Assembly (NCBI GenBank): GCA_964019425.1
Contig: OZ025809.1
Coordinates: 248,001-312,000, forward strand
Source: Flectonema sp. DT1601
Lineage: Eukaryota; Euglenozoa; Diplonemea; Diplonemida; Diplonemidae
Reading direction: 5' to 3'
DNA length: 64,000 nt
Part shown: positions 39,031 through 48,700 of the stretch, piece by piece
How the letters are laid out: every line of letters starts with the position of its first letter
Position numbering within the stretch: position 1 is the stretch's first letter
Notes under the pieces: generated by a model
The model's input: only the letters and a program-made list of their open reading frames with translations
The model's database searches: none
What the model was told of the DNA's origin: nothing
Translations under genes and position numbers: made by a program

Positions 39031-40371
39031 CTACAACATCTCTTCGAATTCCTCCTGAGTCAAGATCTCAGTGTCTGGTCCTGCCTTGTCAACCTTCGCA
39101 CCGGCACCTTCAGCAGCAACGAGGAAGTCCAGAGTTTTAACAACCGATCCCTTGACAATTGCTCCAGCCTTGGTCGCCTTCTTTCCAGCCTCGGCACGGC
39201 CCATTCCCTGAAGGGTACCAGTGAAACAGATGGTTTTCCCCTTCAAAGAAGCTGCTTTCTTTCCACGCTTCTTCTTCTGTGGCTTTTCTTCTTCACTTTC
39301 GGAATCTTCATCAGACGAGTCGTCCTTCTTTCTCTTGCTCTTCGACTTCTTGGTAGGTGATTTCTTCGAGTCACCGCCACCTCCGCCAACCATCTCTTCG
39401 AATTCCTCCTGAGTCAAGATCTCAGTGTCTGGTCCTGCCTTGTCAACCTTCGCACCGGCACCTTCAGCAGCAACGAGGAAGTCCAAAGTTTTAACAACTG
39501 TTCCCTTGACAATTGCTCCAGCCTTGGTCGCTTTCTTTCCAGCCTCAGCACGACCCATTCCCTGAAGGGTACCAGTGAAACAGATAGTCTTGCCCTTTAG
39601 GCTTCCACCACCTCCACCACTCTTCTTCACTGGCTTCTTCTTCTTTGGTGGCTCACTGCTCTCATCGCTAGAATCGTCTTCGTCAGATGATTCAACCTGC
39701 TTACTTTTTGAGGTTTTTTTTGCTGGCTTCTTGGCAGGTGATTTCTTCGAGCCTCCTCCTCCTCCTCCAACCATCTCTTCGAATTCCTCCTGAGTCAGGA
39801 TCTCAGTGTCTGGTCCTGCCTTGTCAACCTTCGCACCGGCACCTTCAGCAGCAACGAGGAAGTCCAGAGTTTTAACAACTGTTCCCTTGACAATTGCTCC
39901 AGCCTTGGTCGCCTTCTTTCCAGCCTCGGCACGGCCCATTCCCTGAAGGGTACCAGTGAAACAGATAGTCTTGCCCTTTAGGCTTCCACCACCTCCACCA
40001 CTCTTCTTCACTGGCTTCTTCTTCTTTGGTGGCTCACTGCTCTCATCGCTGGAATCGTCTTCGTCAGATGATTCAACCTGCTTACTTTTTGAGGTTTTTT
40101 TTGCTGGCTTCTTGGCAGGTGATTTCTTCGAGCCTCCTCCTCCTCCTCCAACCATCTCTTCGAATTCCTCCTGAGTCAGGATCTCAGTGTCTGGTCCTGC
40201 CTTGTCAACCTTCGCACCGGCACCTTCAGCAGCAACGAGGAAGTCCAGAGTTTTAACAACCGATCCCTTGACAATTGCTCCAGCCTTGGTCGCCTTCTTT
40301 CCAGCCTCGGCACGGCCCATTCCCTGAAGGGTACCGGTGAAACAGATAGTCTTACCTTTTAGGCCTCCCAT
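39031..40371 (-). CDS. Protein with four nearly identical BRCT domains
   Basis: A 446-residue protein, ATG at 40369-40371. Four BRCT domains lie at about residues 4-73, 131-200, 258-327 and 376-446, each starting LKGKTICFTGTLQGMGRAEA and ending TQEEFEEM. The G-T-L and GAKVDKA motifs place them with the BRCT type of RFC1, NAD-dependent DNA ligase and PARP. Linkers are Gly-rich, Lys-rich and Ser/Asp/Glu-rich (SSDEDDSSDE), typical of flexible, phosphorylatable nuclear linkers. The first three domains repeat with a 127-residue (381-bp) period. No catalytic domain is attached. BRCT domains bind phosphopeptides, poly-ADP-ribose or DNA ends, so a multivalent nuclear binder is inferred. Codons are G/C-ending, as in the sedolisin genes. 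A candidate acceptor (ttaactttcttctatag) lies upstream. Confidence 0.92.
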   Translation of the reverse strand: MGGLKGKTICFTGTLQGMGRAEAGKKATKAGAIVKGSVVKTLDFLVAAEGAGAKVDKAGPDTEILTQEEFEEMVGGGGGGSKKSPAKKPAKKTSKSKQVESSDEDDSSDESSEPPKKKKPVKKSGGGGGSLKGKTICFTGTLQGMGRAEAGKKATKAGAIVKGTVVKTLDFLVAAEGAGAKVDKAGPDTEILTQEEFEEMVGGGGGGSKKSPAKKPAKKTSKSKQVESSDEDDSSDESSEPPKKKKPVKKSGGGGGSLKGKTICFTGTLQGMGRAEAGKKATKAGAIVKGTVVKTLDFLVAAEGAGAKVDKAGPDTEILTQEEFEEMVGGGGGDSKKSPTKKSKSKRKKDDSSDEDSESEEEKPQKKKRGKKAASLKGKTICFTGTLQGMGRAEAGKKATKAGAIVKGSVVKTLDFLVAAEGAGAKVDKAGPDTEILTQEEFEEML

Positions 40372-41868
40372 TTTTTTAATTTGTTTGAAGTGAGAAACTA
40401 TAGAAGAAAGTTAACATAATATAATAATTCTACATTTTTTTAACCTTTTCATTTTTCTTAGACTCCACAGCTATTTCTGGTATTTTTATTCATATTAATT
40501 ATGTCTTCCGAATGAAAGGATTAACTAAAAAATTAAAATAACAAAATGTACTCAAAAATAAAAAAAAGGAAGCATGGGCCGGGTGCTAAACTTCGAATTG
40601 CTCGACAGCATTTTTCTTCGTTTCTTTTTTTTTTTTTTAAGAATAGTAGACAAAAAAACGGCGTTAAAAAAAAAATATAAAAAAAAACCAAAACATGCAA
40701 AACGTACCAAAAAGAATGTGAGGAGAAACCTCTCTCTGGTGCAGCAAAAGTGGGTGACAAAAAGAAAATCAGAAAACAAGTGAGACTCTCGCACATCGAC
40801 TTCTTAAGCATATCAATAGTAATCCTACTACGTGTACGACTGTTCTCTTTATTTAAATAAGTTAAGTCGGTAGCAAAAAAAAAAAAAAGAGATTTTTATT
40901 GTTCGAAATGTGGGCACGGAACCACACATCACAATTAGCAGAGAATTACTTCTGCTTAGCTCTTAAGCTCATTGACATTGGATCTGTTTGTTTGTTTTTA
41001 CATAAGAAAAACGAGGTGACAGACAAAAAAAAAAAAAAAAAGAGTTTTTCATTTTCAACTAAACTCAACTTGGGACTCGCAGGTTTCTGATTTTTAATTT
41101 ATAATGTCCAATGCGTGAACGGAGTGCACGTTAAGAACAAGAAAATATCTCACATTATACGGATGCAGAAAAAAAAAAATAGCAAAATATATAACAATGA
41201 ACACATAGATTTATCTGAACCTTCACACAACATGTTGTCGATGTGCTGGTATTTTATAATAAAAAAAAAAAAGGGAAACAATTCTCCTCGAATCTATCAG
41301 GAAGCCACCTCAAAGGAAGGCACTATGAATAGGGTTTTTCTCTTATCTAGTATCAATCGATGCTTTCTGAAACAAGCAATACAATACACCAAATAAGCAA
41401 CATCTAATTTGATGTCTCACAAAGAGTTTGAACCCAATTTAAAATTGATTGTCTTGTTGTTTGGCAACCCCAAAGGAAGCTGTTTCTCCCAAAAGAAGAC
41501 ACTCACCCAGTTGCTTTTCTTTCTCAGCTATACTTCTATCTGAGTGTAAACCGGTTGCAAACCCTGTCAAAGAATCAGCTGAGTTCTCTAAACATGGTTC
41601 AGTACCTTAACTTTTGACAGGTGCACCTCACTTTTTTCTTAAGTAATTATCCTCTATTAAGCAAAGAAACTGGGATAACCTTATACTATGATTACATATA
41701 AAGCAACTTGAAACTGGCCAAAAACGGGTAGGGTTCAGCCAAACTTGGTTGCGATATTAAGATATCAACAGTTGGTATCGATAAGGGAGAGAAAAAAAAA
41801 GGGAGACGGGAAGGAAAACTGCAATAATAGTCATGATAAAACAACGTACATTCGTCCACCTAGTTTTT

Positions 41869-41900
<32 letters not shown>

Positions 41901-41922
41901 CTACCGACCACAGTCGGATATA

Positions 41923-41961
<39 letters not shown>

Positions 41962-42180
41962 AACACAATAGTACCCAATGGCAACAGTACAAAAAAAAAA
42001 GTACTAAAATAATAGAATTGAATAAAAAAAAAGAATTGGCTTTATCTTCAACTATACAGAAGATATAACACTGTGATTTTGTTTGTGCACGAAACCGTGA
42101 ACCGACTTAAACTGATAAAGCTAAAGGAGGTTTACATGTGCTGCCAACATTCTTTTTCGTTCTTACAATACTTGTTAAAT

Positions 42181-42216
<36 letters not shown>

Positions 42217-44252
42217 ACAATAAATAATCTGTTCTAAGAAAAAAGAAAAGCGTCAAGATATCACTGAATCGAAATGTTGCTGAAAAATTATGAGTGCTAC
42301 GTAACTACAGCAAACAGAGGACCCAAATTCTTATATAAAAATAAAAAAAAGAATTTGCCAATCACCGAGGGGCCAGAAAGGAATATATATGAAGTGCCTT
42401 TACCATAAAAGAAAATATATAGAGAGTTACCTCAGATTGCCATGTAGCAGTTAGAATACAGCGGTTTTATTGTTTAAAAAGGGGGCTCCAACAAGCTACT
42501 TCCTCTGTAAGTAGTAACCTTCGGAGGTCCTTCACTTTTTACACACGCTTTTTTTAATCGGGTACTATACCAATAAAGGAACAAGGGAATAAGTTAAGCC
42601 ACTAAACAACAATAAGAAAGGTTCACATATAAATTTGTAATTTGAATAAAGTCACCTTTTGCTGAATATTTGAAATGTTAGTAGGAAGGCTTAAGTTCAC
42701 CTTTTATTCACTTTAAAGGAAAGTAGTTTTTCTTTTTTATGTTTATTCACATCTGACAGCCTGATGATAGAATTCTTTTTTTCCTTTTTTTCTTTTTTTT
42801 TTTTTTCTTAAAAAAATCCCGTCCCGTCATTCAAAAAAAACGAAGTCCAGAAATTCAAACATCGGGGAAAGACGAAATAAATAAAAGAGTCCCTTGCAAT
42901 ACTTATTGTTCATCACTGATACAACAAAATATGGAGCATCGGGTAATCTCTACAGAACACCAATCCATTAGACTAGTAGTAGTTATGAAATGTACGACGG
43001 GAAAGAAAAGGGGGGAAGCAGCTTAAGCCAAACAAAGAAGAGGGGCGGCGGGGGGGAAGCTCCGTGAACAGGAATATAGTACTATATTTAGATCAAGGAG
43101 TGAAACAATAACATGCACAAAAGATAAATCCTTAATTGGGGGGGGCTGCGGGCTTTCCCTTTCGTGACTTGGGGATAACAAAATTGATAGAAGGAGAGAA
43201 CACACCACTTTTGCTTAACGAACTGCGAATAATTTCTGGGATACAAAGACTCTCAAACACGTGCTGTCGAGTTGGAGGAAGGAAGGTTAGAAAAAATAAA
43301 GTGCTCATACGTATCTCACATTATTAGCCCTCACCAGTTTTTTTTTTTATATTCTTTTTTTGCATGAACGTTGATGCTTCCACCTAGTTGGTCCTTTTTT
43401 TTTTTTTTTTTTTTTTTTCCCCTCTCGTGAAATACTTCTTCGAGATTTTATATTTTTATTTATTTACGAAGCCTAGGAAGCCAAAAGTCAGGAAAAGCTC
43501 AACAGGGTAGCTGTTAGATCACTACCTACCAACCGTGGTGAGACTTCCACAGACGATAAAAGACGTAGAATAACCCAAACAGATAACTACCTAAAGCAAC
43601 CGCCCACGCGAGCAGACAGTGTTAGACGTAAGTAAAAAAGGAACTGGCCAACTTCACTTTTTACCTTTTACCACTTTTGTTTTGTTTGTGCGCAATCAGG
43701 TACAAAATCCTAATTAATAATAGGTTAAGTTACCTTTTAGATGCCACAATTCTCTTTCTGCCAAACAATGGGTTTGTAGGTATTAGAAAAAAAAAAAAAA
43801 AAAAAAAAAAAAAACGAACGAACAGGGATCAAGGTACTTCAGACAATCTTGACTACCAGTAAATGGCTGCAAAAAAAATAAAACAATACAGCTGGAGGCC
43901 ACGTGAACATAGTTGAGCGACAGGGAGGGTACTTTAAAGTTATGCAGAAAAATATCAAAAGAATTGGTTCAGCTAGCGGGAGTTATCACAAATAGTTAGA
44001 GATTACTACCCCCCAGTAAAAAAAAAGAAAAACAAAACACAACAAAAAAAACAAAACAATAATACGAACTAATGTTTCTAATATATGGTTTATGTTAATC
44101 ACTACCTCACGCTCTACAGGAAGCAGAAGAACACACCGACAACAAGATTGGCTAACGAATACTTTTCATTCTCGACATTGTACCTGTTACTTGCAAAAGA
44201 GAGCAACAAAAACAGAAAATAACTCAAAAGTACACGACTGTGCATTTATACT

Positions 44253-44290
<38 letters not shown>

Positions 44291-44595
44291 AGAAAAAAAA
44301 GAAAGCTACATTGAGCGTTATTCCTACTGAAAACGTTGATGACAATACGGAGTTGGAACGTGTGTAATCCAAAATATTGGCAAAGTGGATCGAACAAGTG
44401 TTTGTAAAAGAAGTACAAGAGATAGTTAGTATATGAGTTTATTAGTTAAGTCAGTTATTTATGTAACTCAAAGTTGCTGTATATTATGAGTGCTCTAGGA
44501 GTGAGTACTCCCAGCAACAGAGGATCCAATCCATAACTATTTCCGAAGACTCGGTAGATTGTTGAATTAGCTCCAACAGAAGAGATGCAATTTAA

Positions 44596-44633
<38 letters not shown>

Positions 44634-44890
44634 AAATAACAACAAAAACTTTAGCTTTCCACCTTGCCCCCCTCCCCCCTAGTTTAACAAACTATTACCA
44701 CTAGAAAATAAAGAATAAAAAATGAACGAAATTGAAAAAATAGGAACAAATGATTTAGAAAAGAAAAAAAAGTAAATAAATGAAAATAAAGTATACGAAC
44801 ACACGTATAACGTCAACAAGTAACGCTTGATTGGCAACACATCCTACTTTTTTGATCGAACCAGGCAGACTCGATCCGTATATTTTTTTA
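40372..44890. other. Gene-poor, homopolymer-rich stretch (4.5 kb)
   Basis: No gene can be supported. Long A-runs occur at about 41930-41957, 42184-42211, 43788-43814, 44254-44287 and 44601-44630, and T-runs at 41879-41900 and 43397-43418. Frames are short or made of poly-Lys/poly-Phe. Untranslated or non-coding RNA cannot be excluded. Confidence 0.6.
42085..42132. repeat. Short dispersed repeat R2
   Basis: This 48-bp sequence (gtgcacgaaaccgtgaaccg and onward) recurs at 21697-21743 with one deletion and two or three substitutions. Flanks are not shared. Confidence 0.65.
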
Positions 44891-45157
44891 TCAGACTTCA
44901 GGAAGCCCAGTTTCCCACAACAAGTCAGTCGCATTGACTAAAGGAGGGGTAGGCACAGTGGTATGAACTGTTAAAGTATTTAACAAAGCGTTGCCCTTCA
45001 AGAGCGTTACAGTCCGTTGATTCTCTGTATCAAGCATCACTTGAAGTAGACGTAGCTGCACAGAGATCTTAGTCTCCGTACAATTCGATAACAAAGAGGA
45101 TGTTTGATAATTCATTTCTTGATTACTTAATAACCGGATGGTGTTGAGAATCACCAT
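44891..45157 (-). CDS. Small hypothetical protein
   Basis: An 88-residue frame with an ATG at 45155-45157. It is mostly helical, with a leucine-rich core (SVQLRLLQVMLDTENQ), and is free of the homopolymer artefacts that make up other frames nearby. On the sense strand, ttttttttttccactttag and a second tract ending gatcag lie within about 90 nt upstream, consistent with a spliced transcript. It resembles small helical adaptor subunits in general, but no family is recognised. It could also be a chance frame. Confidence 0.45.
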   Translation of the reverse strand: MVILNTIRLLSNQEMNYQTSSLLSNCTETKISVQLRLLQVMLDTENQRTVTLLKGNALLNTLTVHTTVPTPPLVNATDLLWETGLPEV

Positions 45158-45631
45158 CCAAAATCGACAGGGAATGTACGTGAGACGTGCTTCGCTGATC
45201 GTAACTCAGAAAAAGAACCTGCGAACTAAAGTGGAAAAAAAAAAATGAAATAACTGCTTTTCACTAAAAATTGGCAATCAAAAAAAAATAGTAATGGAGG
45301 GGGGGAAATGAACAAAAAAAAAAAAAAGAAACGATAGATTTTTTTGACTGAATTCTAAATTTGAGAAAAGGGGGAAAAAAAATGGGAAAAACAGCAATTG
45401 GACTAGCAAACTGTCAAAAAAATGGGGGAAAAAAACCTTAACAATGTAAAAACAGTAACAACTTTAGGTATTAATACATATCAGGTACTTGACTGAAAAA
45501 AACATTTGTAGTTGTTAATCAAAGAAAAGGGTCGTTTAGAAAAGAATGTGACGAAAAAGAAATACCGCTCATCCTACCCCCGTAGTCTCGATACAGGAAT
45601 TCTGAAGGTGAAAAACAGTTTGAATTGCTGA

Positions 45632-45663
<32 letters not shown>

Positions 45664-45785
45664 GCCTCACTTTAAAAAACTATAGTACGAAAAATAAATT
45701 GTATTTTTTTTTTTTTTTTTTTTTTTTCCCTTCTTTAATTCCTCTCATCATTATACTCAAAAAAAAAAAAAAAAAAAAACGCAAC
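45158..45785. other. Intergenic with repeat R1 copy b
   Basis: A- and T-runs at 45636-45662, 45706-45727 and 45761-45779. No further gene seen. Confidence 0.6.
45456..45528. repeat. Short dispersed repeat R1, copy b
   Basis: A ~73-bp sequence beginning taacaactttaggtatta and ending gtagttgttaatcaaagaaaa. The ends TAACAACT and AGTTGTTA are inverted, which would suit a tiny inverted-repeat element. Related copies are at 17191-17265 and, in part, 21751-21790. Confidence 0.6.
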
Positions 45786-48700
45786 CTACACAATCCAACC
45801 AGGTAAGCTATGCGAGTGCATAATTTCCCCCCAGATTTCTGGTAACGGTCTCGGGGGATTGCCTCCGTGCTGTGCTTCAACGTCGTTGATTCGAAGATCT
45901 AAATCAGTAAGAGCATCAGAGAGGAATCTCGGATTTACTTCTGAAGACTTAGCATTTGATACTGCCTGACGAGCTTTGCTGTATTCACCCGAAAGCATAC
46001 AGCTAACAGCATTGTTATAGCCTGCCCAAGGATTCTTGTTTTGGTCTTCGCGTGTTAGTAACCACTCAGTAGATAATATTCCTACTAGTTGGTAGACGCG
46101 TACTAGTGACGGTGTTCGTTTTGAAAAATGCATTTGATCCATTAGTTTAAAGTTAAACTGATACTGTGATTCTTCTTTAGTCAAATCATCACAAATAATA
46201 CTTGTTTGCCAAGCTGCGCAAAGTCTTTCACAACATTGGACAAGCGATGAAACATCTCCTAGAATGGTATATTTTCTCATACTCGCTGACCCCATATCAC
46301 CACACAAAGCTACACCACTTGCTACTCCAATTGATATAACAATTGATGGAAGTTTCGGTAGTAATTTACCTAACAAGTCATTAGTAGCCGGTAAACTATT
46401 TCTGGTGTATGAATGAGCTGCTTTCACAGCACGACACTGATGTCCATAACATCTTGTGTTCGCATTGTATGAGACAAGGATACGATCTCCTGAGAGTTGT
46501 TCAGCGACTCCCATATTCTTTTTTATATCGTCAAGAACACCAACAACATAGACTTCGTGGTATTTCAATAGTTCTCTTGGTGAGGCTTTTTTAGCAACTC
46601 GGAGAACTCCTACGATGTTATAAAGTGACAGGGTCACTGATCTGTTTTTTATAACAGTATTACCAAACCGAACTGAAACTCCATCTAATCCAGACCCTAC
46701 TGTGCGGACTTGTCCATCAGCAGTGTGATCATCTTGATTAAGATTAGTGACCAAATCAGACACTAATGGGTTTCGAGTATCACTCCCGACTGCTTCATTT
46801 CCTTGAGTCGTATGTTCGAATGAGAGAGTTTGAGGTAAGTATGCTCGATACTGGCTAAGTGCTTGAATAATTCCGTGTAATGCTCCTTTAGAGACGTCAT
46901 CAATGACTGAAAAATCACTGATAAGTTCTCTTGCTGATTCGATATCGTAATCTCTAAGTATGACTGAAAGCTCAAGTATAACTTGCTGTAGTGATTTCAT
47001 TGATACTCTTTCACTCACAAGTGATGATTTCAAGTATGAAATACCACAATGACCAACAGTGAATAACAACAATCTCAAAAAAGCATTAATGACTGAGTAA
47101 TCCCACGGAATGTTATTGCTGCTAAGAACCGCATCAACGACAATATAAATAAACGTTAACACATAGAGTAGTTGAATAGCCGTTGCGGATGCAACTTCAG
47201 GATGGATTGCCAGACACACTAAAGATGATAAGATTGATATGACCCAGTAGTCACTCTCACCGTTACCTGCATAGTCTGGGATGTATGAGGCGAGAATCGA
47301 TGCTGAAATCAACCACATAGTCATCATTGGAATTGAAACCCTTCTTCTGGTGACAATATAAAAAGAAAATCCCATCGTTAGAAGTGAGAATACAGAAATG
47401 GATATAAACCCAACCCAGCGGGTTTGAATTGAAGATAAAACCAAAACCATAATAACACCCCCACCGAATGATAGCAACCAGGGCAACAACATCGCCGACA
47501 ATTGTCTATCTCCTACTAAGTATTTCGTAGCAGGGAATGCATTTTCAGGTGGTGAGTATGTGATATCAGTTTTCCATTGATCTGACTGCGTGTCTTCAGT
47601 CGATACTTCAGTCTGCTCGCAATGCAAAGGATGACCTACTGGTATCCCACAATATATAGCAATTACTTGGTTATCTGTGATTCTCAAATCTCCTATTAAT
47701 TTTGTTGATAATCGCAAGCAGCTGTGTCTGGTTTTTATTATGTCATTGGTATTGTCTGAGAATACCAATCGTGGTTGCTGCATGTACTTTGCTATTTTTA
47801 TTGTTTTATTGACTGTGGATGACGTGATTATTCGATCAGCCATAGTTCTTGACGGACCAACGTCACTTACGATGTGAAAGGCGACCGATGACCTTCCTTG
47901 TTCTACTAGTCCAAGGGATAATCTCATAGCAGTCTCAACACTTTTAAAGAATATTAAAAATAAATTCTCATCATAAAAGTCTTCAACTCTTCCATTACAA
48001 GCACTAACAAGTCTTCGAACATCTTTTTGATGCTCTGAGAAGATTGCAGTGTACAGGTTGTTGTTAGTAACAGACATATTATCAATATCTAAGAAATAAA
48101 CTGCAACCAAACAACTACAAGATGATGAAGTGTAGTGTCCTGATGGAGATGGGTCCATTGTAATCTCTGTCGGAGAAACAAAAACAGCACTTTGAAGAAG
48201 TGGGGACAGCGGACTTGCAAGTTGCAGACTGTCAGATCTGTCCTGTCCCCGATCCTGGTTACTTTTTCCCATCGGAATAGTACTGCTCTTTCCGTAATCT
48301 ACTGAACGAAGAAGAGAAGACTTCTCTCCGTTCTTTGAAACGGAATCGTTTGATCGATCGGTGTCAGTAAATAGTCCTGCTGCTCTTGCGATATATTTCA
48401 GATTACTATTCTCAAATACTTTCAACAACTCCGCAATCGACTCCGTATTACGAGTACGAAACGCATCATCCCAGGCAAGGTTACCAAAACAACCGGCTTT
48501 AAGATTTGCCTTATAGGAAGGTAGATTTCTAAGATACGCAACAGCATGAACCTGGTAAAGGTAAAGTGTTTCAGTTGGGGTAATTCGAGTATCAATTATT
48601 CGACTAAATCTTTTGATTGAGGAATTATTTGGTATCCGAGAAGCAACCAACAAACAATTCATCTCTGCAGCTGTTTCCGAATGTTCAGCTGCTATTGTTA

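Noticed and set aside
41745-41963. Frames with poly-Lys or poly-Phe tracts in the gene-poor stretches
   Set aside because: They are translations of A- and T-runs with no coding character.
42040-42070. Shared tatcttcaactata motif with 60285-60300
   Set aside because: Only 14 bases match and flanks are unrelated, so this is expected by chance in AT-rich sequence.
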